A stretch of 64,000 bases of DNA from Mytilinidion resinicola (GCF_010093595.1 NW_022985446.1:976709-1040708), one strand, 5' to 3'; shown: positions 21,391 through 33,638, counted from the stretch's first letter. Notes: generated from the letters alone by a model not told the origin. A program made the numbers and translations.

Positions 21391-24300
21391 TCACGAACCT
21401 GTGGAAATGGTGAAGCGTATTATCAGCCAGATGCGCTTAACCACGAGGCTCGAGTTTCCGCCATCGTCCATATTCAACTGCCATGAGATGCCTGTGCCGG
21501 TTATACGCCGGCCAATGTGGTCGCCAGAGCGGTAAAGCTGTGCTGCACCAAGACCGCTGCCATTCCTAGGCACAAGCGCCAGCGACACTGCATCATCCGA
21601 TGCCGATGTCTGAAGCGAAAAGGCATCGGCTGCCACTGATGTCTTAGTAATGACGGCAACGTCCTGCGCAGTCGGATTGGCGCTCATCGACCGCGCGTAA
21701 AACGGCAGTCGATCTGCCAGCCTATCGAGGTTGAACACGCGCGCCGATGGACTCGCTGCGGTCGACAACGGCGACGAAGGCGCCGGTCCGGCCACCGCGC
21801 GTGCCCAGGCCGAGGAGAAGTCGACCTGGAGATCGAAGACGGCGAAGAGGCCTTGCGTGTCTGCCAAACCTTGAACTGACTTTGCAAATGTGGCCACCGA
21901 GCCTACGGCGGCGGCTTTGAAAGAGTCGCCGCCGTTCAGGCTGGTGTAGCGCAGGTTGACCAGAACATCAGTGATGGAGCCGTAGTCAAACGCCTGCAAC
22001 GCCGTCGACGGCAGCTCCAGTTTCCACGACGAGATGGCGCCGGCGCCCTCGAACGGGAGGTAACGCTCCGACGAGAAGGCCAGCTCAAACAGGCCCGTGT
22101 CGGCCTGGCCGGTCGAGACTGCGATGGAGCTGATGGGCACAACACTGGAGGCGAAGCGCGCATCGGGGCCGTCAGGGCCGTCGGCGGGCTTCATCGCGTA
22201 GCAGCGCGCATCGGTCGCGCCGAGTGTCGAGAGTCTCCAATTGTGGTCCGTCAGCGTGAGCGTTGCGTTGACGCCGAGCACCGGACTGACAGAGCATGGA
22301 ATCGTCACCGTTACGGCGCGCAGCCGCCGGAAGTAGTGGCCAGGAAAGTCAATGTCGAAGAGAACCTCCGGCAGGCTGAACTGACACATGCCGGACTCGC
22401 GTAACTGTATCAGGGCGAGAGGGGCAACCTGCCGGAGGGACACCGTCTTGGATATCTCAAAGTCGTGTGGACGCCGCGTTTGGTAGGCCGCTTCCAGCTG
22501 CTTTAGAGACACATACAGTGATTCACCGCACTGCAACCCGTCACGCGTTGGAATCCCAGTAGCCAAATTGGATGAAAGACGGCGACCTTGATGGGGCTAA
22601 CTGTTCCGCCTGGATCGGGCCGCGCTCGAAAAGAAAAGCAGCCTCAGCTTTCTTCGCCAAGTCGTACGCCAAAGTATAGACTTGATAGAAGGTGGTGCGC
22701 ACCTGGCCTTCGAGGTAGGCGTATAGCTCATCGTTAGTGTACTTGCTGGTTAAGAAATCAAGAGTCTGCTGCGCATTGTCTACCATCTTCTGTTGGTTCG
22801 TGATCTCCTGCGATGCCGATTTGATGCGTGAATTTTGAGTCGTGATCTGCTTATTGATATTCCTAGAACGCCCTGTTAGCTCCATAGCCTGAGAATCGGG
22901 GAACGGGGCTCCGTACATGAGCTCATATCCAGCTGAGTTTGCCGCCTGCACACGGTCTTGAAACTGCTTGATGTTGGTAGCTTTGCGCCCCGAATCGCTC
23001 GAATTGTAACTATGCCCGTCCGCCTCGATACGCATGCCGCGCGCGTACGCCATTGTGGCCTGACCGAAATTGCTGGCCCCCCAGCCAAAGCCAATGCCTA
23101 AACCCCACGGTGATACCTTTTGTGTGACAATGGGCAGCGCGAAGAGCACGCCGGCAATGGTCTCGGCCGGCCCGATCTTGCCGTTGACCTGGTTTGCGTT
23201 GCCAGCTTCATCATGCTCATTCTGCTCCGTCGAGCTCATTACCATATCGCCGTCCGTTTTCGGCGTGGGGATGTCTATGGGGATCTCATTATATGAAGTG
23301 TCTGTCTCAGCGAGGGTGGCGACCGTCTGTCCTGCCAGTTGGGTGAAGTACTTGTATCGGTACAGGACGCCGTTGCGACTATCACGCAGCTAGTCCAGTG
23401 TGCTATTGGCCTCATCCAGCTGTAGCGACCGCATTTCCATGATGAGATTCTGCATAGCAGAGTCCTGCTGCGCTTTGAGCAGCCCGAGGGCTTCACCGTC
23501 TCGCTTCTCCTTGATGCTGAGGAATAAGCTGGACGAAGATTTGAGCTCTGCACAGAGCTCGAGAGCCTTCTGGAGCAGATAGTAAAAGCGGTAGTTGGGT
23601 ATCGGAGCGTTCAAATCGTTGAGGAAACTCGAGATGCTTAGACCCTCCGCCGCTGCCCTCACGAGCGCGGCCGGATCGATCGGCGGATCCCAGAGCGGGT
23701 ATGAGATCGCATTGCCGTTTATGTCCAGGCAGTGTCGAATGTTATAGAGCCTCGAGTCGATCAGCGCCCGCAGACTCTGTAGCTGAGGATTGCTTGGGAT
23801 GGCGAAATAGTGCGTTGTTGCAAAGCCGAAGATGTTGGCCAGTGCCAAGTCAGTCCCGACGAACTCGACTGGATGAGAGGTCTGGTTAGAGAATGGGAAT
23901 GCTAGTTCTAGCTGCACAACCGCGTTGCTGAAGGCATCCCACTTATTTTGCAGAGAATAGTATGTCTGCAGCTCCACCTTTCCTCGCTTTGGAATCTTTT
24001 GTGCTACAGGGCCGTAGATGTGGCTGGCAAGTATATAGAGCTGTATCGCCTGAGGCAGCGCCTCTAGTGAGTTCTGTCGGTAATAGTAGTCACCGTAGGC
24101 GATCAAGATCTGCAGGTATGTAAGAACCGTCCACTTCATATAGGCTACGGGTCTCTGGCGTGCGACCACGTGCGGCGCATACGGATTGTTGCGCCAGGAA
24201 TTAATGGGTCCATCAATGCTGTCGGGCGTGTCAGGAAGCAGCTGGTTAAAGAGAGCTACCAGGAGGCTTGATGTGTCCACGTTTGCAAAGGGCTTCCACT

Positions 24301-27300
24301 GCCACACCCGGGTCTCGTCAGCGCCGTTCGCGTAAGGATTGAACACGTTCTGGCACATTGAAAGTGCCGCGTCGAAACTATTGTTCTGAAACAATGTTGT
24401 GGCAAGCTCAGTCGGTGCATGAAAGCCCATCTCCCAGTTGTAGACAGACTACGGTTGGCTGAGCTCGTTGAATGACGCATAATTGGTCGTCGAGCTGATT
24501 TTACTCAGGTTGCCACTACTAGCGTGTCAGTGGCGTTACATCCTTCCATATCCGTAACAAGGGGGAACAGGGGAGTACCCCCCCCCCCCTTTCATAGGCT
24601 ATATATACGGGCCTTATGCCTCTTCAAATCAACACAGAACTGCTTCTTCACAACCTGAGAATTTTAGTCTGTCCAAAGGCTGTGGGATTAGCCTGGTACT
24701 GTTTCTGTAGCGTGCCAAAAAAGCTAGCGAGGCCATCAGCCGCATTGACATCGTCAAGAAGTGCGTGCGAGAATTTGTGGTAGAACTCCACGTTGGTAGC
24801 AGCACCGTTTATTGTCGCTACTAATGTCGAGCCAACAGACGTCAAGGGATACTGGATGTATGGACGGGTTGTCGGGTCAAAAGTGAAACCGGTGGGAGGA
24901 TCCTGCAGCGAGTAGATAGTTGGGACGTCTCCAGTTGCTGGCGTCCAGTTCGCGCGTGTGCTCATGCGGAAATGGAAAGAGGTGCGGGCGTCCCACGTAA
25001 GTCATCGAATCTACCACGGACTGCGGGTTCGCGTCTTGCTGTTGGAGGCTACCCTCGAGAGCTAGGTATAGATCCGTCTTGTCGTCCCGGAGACTGGGCA
25101 CCAGATATGACTCTGGGAACAGGAAAACCTGACGGTTAGCCGTCCACAGTGTCTGCTTACACATCCACTGCTAACGTGTCTGGTCGATCAAGCTGTTTGT
25201 AACAGTCGGGTACTTGTCCTCCTCAAGCCCCAGAATACATCGTTGCACGAAGGTCTGAACCGTAGAGATTGCCTGCTTTATTCGCGACGTCCGCAGACAT
25301 GACCCCATCTGGACATCAATGAGAAAGAATTCAAATAGGCTGTCTGCGTCGGTGATTCCCCAGGGTGCAAGTGAAGGATGGAATAAGAGAAAGGCGATCA
25401 AGGCATCGCGCTGACTCATGCGCAACTTATCATGTAAAGGTTTCGCCGCTTGCTCCCAGTCGGAGAGTGAGTACCTGGATCTGATAGAATTTCGAATGTT
25501 CTTAGCAATGACCCGCATCGCCTGGAATTTGGCAAGTGGCGAAGACCACGAGAACAAGGAGGGAATGTCGACCGCAGCCTTTCTAACAACAGTGAGCGCA
25601 GCTTGAATTCGGAGCAGGATAGTCTCGTCGCAAAATGAAGCCGGATTGGTGTAGTTCCATCCGCCCGGCCCAATCAGGGACGCTATATTGGTTGCGTCCC
25701 ACTGCGTCGACGTTGCAATGCGCGATGCAAGGTCCGAGAGTGTAGTCTGGGTTGAAGCACTCCTTGCCCACTTAAACAAGTCGATCAGCGTGGCCGACTG
25801 CTGTGAGACAGATCCACGCAGGCCAGTGTACGAGATCATCCTCTGGAATCCCGCAAAGGTTAGGGTATTCAGGTCGAAACCAAAACGATTGAGGGCATCC
25901 TTGGAGTGGAAAAATTGAATCTCTTCAATAGATAGGTTGAAACCCTGGATCACGCCAGCACTCTTAACCAACTGAGTAAACACCCCAGAGACCGTTGCCG
26001 AACCGGTATCCGCAATCAGACTTGAAGAGGGAATGGCGGCGGCCATCGTACGAATAGTGAGCCACTGTAGCCCCGGAATTGGCAGACCACCTGCGTCAAA
26101 CTTGTACAGTCTTCCTCCAGTCAGGGGCATGGGGTTTGTAAACCAGACGTCATTGGGATCCGCCTGCTGTCGAACAAATGGAACTGGTACACCATCAACA
26201 AGCAGTGGAGCCGGGTTTCTCGGTCCAAAACCGACAAATGTGAAATTGTCTGTTGTAGACGGGATCAAGAATCCTGTCCAGCTAGATGTAGACGAGCTAG
26301 GAGCTTGAGAGCTAGCTTGCAAGGCCAGTAGCACATCTATGGCATATTGGTCTCCGGATCCTCTAGCGGATGGGACAGTGAGAATCTCTGTGAGCAAATT
26401 ACGAACCATATCGGCGGATGATAGCCCTGCGACAGACGACATCGTGGTAACGACCAGCGTCTGGGCCAAGCTGTTTCGAAGATAGGGCATGAAACCTTGA
26501 AGGAAGAACGTCCTCTTCGTGGCCGCAGAGTCAGAATCATCTCCTGCGAGAAGCACGCTGGTCGCCTGGACCTGGTTAGGAAAGATGGCGGCCAGGTAGG
26601 TCGTAAAAAAATCAGCTGCCTGCTTCCCAACGCGGTGAATAGCATCAGCCCAACCTGTATCAAACGAGACCGCCAGGGCGGCATTCAATTCCTCGTCGGT
26701 AAGAAGGCCGGTCACGGTGAGCAGACCTCTCGGGACAGTTGTTCCCGGTATCGTGGACTGAGAGTAAGCAAGCTTGGCTGCCAGCATCGTAGGGATGCTC
26801 AATTGCAGACCTGCGGGTGCGTTGGTGGTATAAGTTTTGGTGCCATCTAGGAACGCCAAGATGGCGGTACTGAGATCCGACGCATAGAGGAGAACCAGAA
26901 ACTTTTCCACATCGCTATCAGCAGGAGTGGTACTACTAGGATCCGTAGACGGATATGGATATGTGGCGCTGATGCTTAAAAGCCCTATTGAAAGACCTGC
27001 AGTTGTTTGGAGAATGTTTACCTGTGACGGGGTGAACCTCTGATCTGGATTGTGAAAGCTGAATTCACAATGCTATCCGCTGCATTCACAAAGTTGAGGG
27101 TTGCAGTTGCGTCAGCAGACGAGAAGGAGTAATTCATGAGCTTGGCTGCCTAGATGAGGATCTGTGGCGTGATCTGGAAAATTTGAGCGAGCACTGTGTA
27201 GCGATAGATCAAGGTATCGTTTTTCAATGTCAACTGCGCGTTATCTAGTCCTGCGTCGTGAAGAATGGCGGCTAAATTGGTGGCCTTGAGGTTGAAAGCT

Positions 27301-29953
27301 GCCATGAGAACAGGTAGATGGTCGCTAATCGCAGTGGTCGCAGCCAAATAGTTGCCATCAGAGTCTGCCGCAAAGACAGCATCAACGCCGAGAAGGTTGT
27401 GGGACAGGAAGAGCTGTGAATAAAGTGACGGGTTACCGGAGGTGCTGATATCAGCCCAGAGCGCCAGAAGTTTGATGAGGTCCAGCCCAGTTGCAGCCTG
27501 AAGCTTCTTCACACTCGCAATCTCCTCAATAAGCGTCGGTGTTATCTCTGGTTGCACCATATCACTACAAGCATCCTTGACGTAGCAGCAGTCACAGCCA
27601 TCATCCTGCCCCGGCTGGAATGGAGATTTGGAACCTTTTTGACAAACATCACACGTTTCGTCATTGACATCATCCCATGAGACGACCAATGAGGATTCTA
27701 GTAGCGGCTGAGAGGGTTAGGAAGGAGCTGGAGAAAGTGTTGGTGCTGACAGACCAAACACGGCATGATCGGTCTCGTCCATGGACCAGCCGAGTCGGTT
27801 TTTCAGCCGCAAGAGGCGGTGGATGTTGTCCCATTCAGCGTCGCTGAGGCTGGATCCATTTAAGTGAAGGATCTGAACGGTGTCAATGTTGCAAGAGTCC
27901 ACGACCGCATTCCAGCGGACAAGGGTAAACCCATCTCGCTGAGGGCTGTTCGCCATCCAGTAGAGGCCACTGTCACTGCCGTTGATCAATGCTGTAATGT
28001 GGAAGGTTGACCTGATCCCAGGGATGAACGTGACAATTAGATATGCTATAGACATTTGAGCGGCCGTGTTTGAGATTGAGGATATTTGAGTGGTGGTCAC
28101 TTTGGGAGTCACGCTTGTTGTCCCGCTGGTCGTCGGTGAAGCCGCAGCTCCGGCGAACAGAGTACCGCCGACGTTGTAGACTTTGCTATCAACTTCGACT
28201 GACCCCATAACCTTCCCCGTTGGAGGTGCTGTCGCATCAACCGACAGATCCACGTTGTCTGTGATGATGCCATTGGTGAAGAGCGTTGCTACAGGGGTCA
28301 TGCCGTCTGGTAAATGCAATGGCGTGCCCGAAGTGCTGGTAGCTATCGATCTAATCGCCGACTCAAATCTCTCTGCAGAGTTGTCGTATTTTATGATGAA
28401 TCCGGAAACTGGAAGTGTCGGGCCTTCACCAGATTCAAGTACAACAAGTTTTCCTAGGCAGTCAAACCATTTGTAGACAAACTTGGCAATATCCTCCCGA
28501 CAGGGAGTTGGTGGAACGTCGCAGTCGCTCGGTTTTTGCTGATCTGTGGCTTGGGACGCGATCCAGGCATCGGCAGATGGCTGCGCGATGGTGAGAAAAT
28601 CGATCAGCGTCTTGAATTTAGCCTTCTTGGTCTTCGCGTTTGGGTCAACGAGCCCTTGGAGGAAGCGGTAGCTGAAGTGCAGATTCTCAAACAGGATGAG
28701 GTCCTGGCCAGCAGGATAGACAGGGTTCACGTAGGTGGTCTTGATGAGATCGACGACGTCTGAGTATTTGAGACCAGACCGCATGAGGAACTGCGTCTTA
28801 ACAAACTGAAGGCCGACTTGCGACGCGTCCTGGGAGAGCATGATGTCGTCGGATTTGAATTCCCAATACTGCCAAGGGGTGCGGACTCCAATCTTGTCCT
28901 GATATTCCTGGTCAGAGAGATCTGTGTTTTGGGTGATTTCGAAATAGCGTTTCGGCCAGAAGGCATTTTTTGTCAGAATGATACCTCGGGAATGATACCA
29001 AGATACTCAGCCGACGTGGCGCGCACTTGGGTCTCAGAGTATAGAGCGGAAAGTTCGGCATCTTGGGATGGAGAATAAGGTCCGCCTTGAGAAGGAGTCA
29101 GATAGGGCTTGTAGAAGACACTCATCAACTCGTAGCGCGAGGTGGTGAGAAAGTTCAGGTAGATTCGGATGCATGCCAGGGGTTGATGGTAGGGCAGAGC
29201 GCCGATTGGGAAGACCTCCTTCAAGAGAATACAATAGGCTATATAATTGGTGTGCTGGGGCTCAGAGAAAAGCTCGGCACTAGTCTCGTCGGTGACGTTG
29301 AAGACGTCGAGTACGTACTGGGCATCAGGGCTCCAGGGGATAGGGGAGGATTCCTGATGGACGATGAATGACTCCATTACCTCATTTGCAAGATCGAGGT
29401 AGGGGATAAGGGTATTGGCATTTGCACACGTCAGCTGCAGGTGTTGGAGGTCTGGGCGGCGCTTGAGCAGAACGTCGAGAACGGTCTTGTTGTAGGTAGG
29501 ATCAAAGGTGTTTGGGAAACTTGGAGTGCCGTCAAGATTGGGCCTGGGATCAAGGGTATTGTTTCTGAGAAACTGAAGCAGCTCGACAAAGTAGTTGGCA
29601 GGACTAAGGACGGTGGTACAGTCGTCGCAGTCGCAGAAGTCAATGCCGCCAAACAACTCCTCTAGATTGATATCGACGTTGTTGGTACGGGCCAGCTGGC
29701 GGAAGGTGGCCATTCTGGTGTCGATGGTACCGATTCCGTCAATGGCGGCCAGACCGGCCCCCTTTATGATCTGGTAGATGTTTAGGAGAGTCGAGTCGTT
29801 CCGAAAAGTAATCTTGGCCGCATGATCGTGAACGGCTGCGGCGGCGTTGGTTCCGAGGCTGGGGCCGAACATGGAGACGAAGCTGGAACGAGGAATCTGT
29901 GATACAGGTGATTGTGCACTTGGCCGCACCCTTTGTATCTGCATGCTACACAA
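21391..29953 (-). pseudogene. Degenerate Tc-type toxin A subunit homologue (TcA/TcdA-like)
   Basis: The minus strand carries, in the order of one long protein, fragments resembling the A subunit of bacterial insecticidal Tc toxins, homologues of which occur in filamentous fungi. Fragments lie at 29953-28973 (VRP1-like start with the CDCDDC motif and LSPANYFVELLQFL), about 28966-27717, 27689-27150 (with a Cys-rich insert), about 27055-25171, 25164-24877, 24965-24648, about 24515-23390, 23389-22541 and 22566-21391 (C-terminal TcB-binding-type region). Apparent in-frame stops are TAA 27717-27719, TAG 27150-27152, TAG 25171-25173, TGA 24648-24650, TAG 24449-24451 and TAG 23390-23392. Frames also change near 28980, 27055, 25000 and 22550. 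Only the 27717 stop could lie in an intron (54 nt, 27761-27708). The N terminus starts inside the family's usual N-terminal region, so the 5' part is missing. No TcB or TcC partner is in the window. It is not expected to make a working toxin. Confidence 0.85.
24500..24648. other. Foreign-looking segment with C12 run inside the toxin pseudogene
   Basis: About 150 bases between two recognisable toxin fragments do not continue the protein in any frame. They contain a 12-base C run (24578-24589) beside a TATATATA-like word and GGGGGAACAGGGG. This may be a small insertion or simply badly decayed coding sequence. I see no clear inverted repeats or target-site duplication. Confidence 0.35.
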
Positions 29954-30048
29954 GCGCGGGGTTAAACCATCTCCACCTCAGCAACAACCTTGATCCACAA
30001 CCTACTACATCAACGACCTACATCAACAACCCATTCCCATTCGCCAAA

Positions 30049-30807
30049 ATGGTCAATTTCTACCTCGCCTACACGTCCCCCATCAACCCACCCTCTGCCA
30101 CCCCCGTCCTCACAGTCCCCCAGGTCTGGGCCGGGCTGCAGCGCAAGATCCGCTTCGCGCAGGAATTCGTATCGGCCATCACGTCCTGCGAGGTCCTCTC
30201 CGAAGAAGACGGTGTCGTGACGCGGGTCGTGCAGTTCAAGCCAGGGATGGGCGCGGCGCCGAGCGCGAAGGAGGTGGTTACGAGTTTCGGGAATGCGTGG
30301 GTACGTTCGAGGAGAAGAAAGTTGATCTAGGAACGTGATATTGACGGTGCACAGGTCGAGTTCAAGCAAGAAGACGGCTCCATCATCCGCAATCTGATCT
30401 CAGACGGGCCCGCCGGCACAGTCGAGGATCTCCACATGACGTACATGTTCGAGTGGTTGTTCCCCAATCTCGAAGAGGGGAGTGCGGAGGCGGAAGAGCA
30501 GTTCAAGAAGTCGAAAGCTGTGAGTGTCCTCTTTCATGATACTTTGCCAATCGCCTCGTCATATCTGTTTACCACTGCTCGGGATAACCTGATGCTCTCT
30601 GAAAATTCCACACAAGATGTTCAAGGCACTGCGGTGCAAATCATACCGTCTATTGACTGCCCGGCTATTCGATAGCGGGGATCCGCCTGACATCGATATC
30701 GAGCGAGCAAAGGGACTAACTAACGCATTGAATAGATGGCGAAAATGGCTGTTGATGGGTCTATTAACACGATTAGGGAGATGGTCAAGGACGGCCGCAT
30801 CAAGTGA
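30049..30807 (+). CDS. DUF1857 family protein (SRPBCC-like)
   Basis: Three exons, 30049-30300, 30355-30519 and 30736-30807, give 162 residues. The introns are 54 nt (GTACGT...ACAG) and 216 nt (GTGAGT...AATAG, with two CTAAC branch sites near 30716). The second is long for this genome. The protein opens with YLAYTSPINPPSATPVLTVPQVWAGLQRK and continues through FVSAITSCEVL and MTYMFEWLFP. This is the pattern of DUF1857, a family with the START-like SRPBCC ligand-binding fold. No catalytic residue is known; members are small cytoplasmic proteins of unknown function. The start codon lies about 100 bases from the first codon of the oppositely oriented toxin pseudogene, so its promoter and leader overlap that pseudogene's truncated 5' end. 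It is intact in sequence. Confidence 0.88.
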
Positions 30808-31163
30808 GGCATCCATTTCGCAGATGCCCAATTCATGATTTCGGGGGCTTTACTTCTTATGCGAACTTTTCTGATCAGGCGTGCGGTGGCCTTTCGGACG
30901 GAGAGAGGCCAGCACTGAGTACGCAATGATTTGCAAAGACGAAAAATGATGCCCTAGGCCTCAATTTTTTTTGCAGTCAATCATTACGATTACATAGAGG
31001 CTTCTATACACCAAATGCAGCTCAAAACCTATACCCAAATTCTCTACTACATCATCACTAGCCACGTTGAGCCTGATATTGCTAATGAAACTCTGGATCA
31101 CATATTATTACATCTACAACGCTATCAGCCTATCGTTCAGCGCTGGCCTCACCAGATCACGAT
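30808..31163. other. Short convergent intergenic region
   Basis: This is 0.36 kb between the 3' ends of the DUF1857 gene and the SDR gene. It is AT-rich with T runs near 30965 and is probably the two 3' UTRs. I see no gene in it. Confidence 0.5.
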
Positions 31164-32186
31164 CTATCCATTCACCACAACCCCTCCGTTCGCATGAATC
31201 GTCTGTCCACTAATCGCCGAACTATCCGTGCTCGCCAAGAAGACGAAACAGGTTGCAATCTCGCTCGGCTGCGCCGGCCTGCCCATTGGGCTCGTGAACT
31301 CCTTCTGCGCCTTCTCGTTCATCGTCGCCGGTATCAGCGGCGTCCACACCGGGCCAGGTGCAACTGCGTTCACTCGAATGCCTTTGGAGACGTACTGGTT
31401 GGAGAGGCCGCGGGTGAAGGAGATGATGGCACCCTTGGTGGAGGTATAGTCAAGCAGGTCGGGGCGGCCGATGTAGGCGTTTATAGAGGCGTTGTTGATG
31501 ATGCTGCTGCCACGGGAGAGATGTGGGATGGCGTACTTGGAGAGGTAGAAGAGAGGATGGATGTTTGTTGCGAAGGTGTGGAGCCATTGTTCTCTGCGTT
31601 ACGTTAACTATCCGTTGCGAATATAGAGTATGGGAGGAAGGGTGTTCGACGTACTCAGGCAGATCTAAGATATCCTCAACCATCATCTGATATGCCGCAT
31701 TGTTGACCAGGATGTCCAACCCGCCCATTGCCTTCACCGCTGCATCAACAACAGCTTTGCAGTTCTTCATGTCCGTGAGATCGGTGGCCATGAGGTAGCA
31801 CTTTTGGCCCTTCTCCTCGACCTTTCGCTTCGTCTCCTGTGCATCCTTCTCCTCTTCCTTGAGGTAGGCAATGAAGCTGTCCGCGCCCTCCATGGCGTAT
31901 AGAATAGCAATTGCGCGGCCAATTCCTGAGTCTCCGCCCGTGATCAGGGCACGTTTGCCCTTGAGCTTGCCTGCGGCTTTGTAGATCTGGTAGCCGCCAT
32001 CTTCAGTGGGCACGTTCTCGTCCTCCGGATCGGGACCTTTCATCTTATGCTGAAGGCCGGGTGCATCTTGGTGGGCTACTGGGACCTCATGACCTAGAAG
32101 GTGTCAGAAATGGAATTGAGAGATGAACTGAGAAGTGTGTTGCTGGCAAACATACCAGATTCGAATTGAGACTTTGACTCGCTCAT
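31164..32186 (-). CDS. Short-chain dehydrogenase/reductase (SDR), stress-type
   Basis: Three exons on the minus strand (32186-32156, 32093-31655, 31593-31164) with GT-AG introns of 62 and 61 nt give 299 residues. After a polar N terminus of about 45 residues comes the Rossmann motif ALITGGDSGIGRAIA for NAD(P) binding, DLTD, then LDILVNNAAYQ, the active-site Ser region SSIINNASINAY, and the catalytic Tyr-x-x-x-Lys in LLDYTSTKGAI. The end, AISGQTIHANGGVVVNG, is typical. The N-terminal extension (PGLQHKMKGPDP...) marks the bacterial YghA/YhdF-like group of SDRs, often annotated as general-stress or glucose/aldehyde dehydrogenases. The substrate cannot be read from sequence. The first exon is only 31 nt. 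Confidence 0.9.
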
Positions 32187-33255
32187 GATGACAGCTGAAT
32201 TGCTTTGATGATGTAGAGAGCCTTTTCTATGAGAAGGGCTAATGGCACTTCGAGGGAATGTCTTTGAGAACACGACACGCTGATATGGGAAGTATTTTGT
32301 CGAGTGAGCACATCATTACATCACCTCGTGGTCATATCGATAATGAGTGCATCTTTGAGATGTCGGCCCGAAGCCGTTACCTTAATTACAGTTGCATATC
32401 TAGACGATCTCACAACACCTTGAGGCTATCGTGAGTTCATAGGGACTTTCGTGGACGAGAATTTCGAATTACGATTCGCGTTCACGTGACTCGATCTCTT
32501 CCATGTCAGTTCGCGGTGATCATCTAGTTTTGTTCAAAAGGTTCATTACAATAGTGCTACCGCACTACCATTTAAATCGGTTAGTCTACTGCAAATATGC
32601 GGCCCGTCTGGCCTTTTTTGGTTGTTCTGCTATTTTGACTTGTGGACGCAGGATTGCGGAGTAGTGAGGATGTACGTACGCCAAGCTAGCATTATTACAC
32701 GATTTCCATCCAAGACATTCAGGCTGAGACAAACAGCCATGGAAACAATTATCCGAAATCGCGTACCTTGTTTCCAGGAGCTGAGACATCATCAGGACCT
32801 GCCGAGGTCTCACGATCATGAGGTGAGGTTACTGTTGGCTTCTCGTAGGGCTGAGAATGACGTAGCCGTTTCTGCCAGGGTCCAGCTTCACGCCTCGTTC
32901 GTCTCGATCCAGCAACTCTCCGCAGCGCGCAACCGCATCGGAGGCTTTTTCATGCTGTGAAGGCCAATCAAGGCAATGATGAAAGCCACTGTCCCCGCCA
33001 TCTCGTTCCTGCGCGAATCCCGGCCTCGAGAAGCATCGTCATGCGCCACACCACATCATGGCCATGACGTGCCCGCCGATCCTGGGGTGAATGTGAACCT
33101 GTTTCCAGACATGGGTGGGTTCTTTCATGGAGCACGTATAAAGTACCGCTGAGATTCGCCTCTGCCTCTCTTCATTATCAACAACATCACATCACTCCAC
33201 ATCTACCACACCAACTCAACTTCAAACCCAAACCAATCAACAACAACTCTTCATC
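32187..33255. other. Divergent promoter region
   Basis: This 1.07-kb stretch lies between the SDR gene (minus) and the small basic protein gene (plus), which are divergently arranged. It should hold both promoters. No gene is supported; the minus-strand frame at 32586-32819 shows no family resemblance. A TATA box for the plus-strand gene is listed separately. Confidence 0.5.
33137..33142 (+). promoter_or_regulatory. TATA box of the small basic protein gene
   Basis: A canonical TATAAA sits 114 bases before the ATG at 33256. It is followed by a C/A/T-rich leader containing CAACAACATCACATCACTCC, as is usual for strongly or inducibly expressed fungal genes. Confidence 0.65.
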
Positions 33256-33638
33256 ATGGTCCGCCGCTCAACCCGCACCACCACCCGCAAGCCTAGCTTG
33301 ATGTCGCGCCTTCGTGGCCGCCGCTCTACTCGCACCAGCCGCCGCACTCCCGCTACAACGACCACCACTACTACGACCAAGACAACCCGCACTACCCCCG
33401 GCGGAGCTGGAGTCGGAGCAACTGGCGTCCACCACCAGCGCCGCAAGGTCAGCATGGGCGACAAGGTCTCTGGCGCGATGATGAAGCTCCGGGGCTCTTT
33501 GACGAGGCGTCCGGGTCTGAAGGTGAGAACCACAACCCCAGCCATTAGCCATACGAAATGCTAATCTGCTTGTGTTAGGCTGCTGGCACTCGCCGCATGC
33601 ACGGCACCGACGGCCGTGGCGTGAACCATGTCTATTAG
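33256..33638 (+). CDS. Small very basic fungal protein, unknown function
   Basis: Two exons (33256-33522, 33579-33638) around a 56-nt intron (GTGAGA...TGTTAG, with a CTAAT branch site) encode 108 residues. The N-terminal 60 residues are almost only Arg, Thr, Ser and Lys, including a run of Thr codons. The conserved-looking C-terminal part reads VHHQRRKVSMGDKVSGAMM, then KLRGSLTRRPG, then AAGTRRMHGTDGRG across the splice site. I recall this C-terminal pattern in short proteins across Pezizomycotina, but it has no assigned function. The charge suggests nucleic-acid or phosphate binding, which is inference. A good TATA box and A/C-rich leader precede it, suggesting regulated high expression. No signal peptide or membrane segment is present. 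Confidence 0.8.

Noticed and set aside
24648..25173. Explaining the toxin stops near 25.0-24.6 kb by introns
   Set aside because: No GT-AG pair of sensible length removes the TAG at 25171 or the frame change near 25000 without deleting recognisable family sequence.
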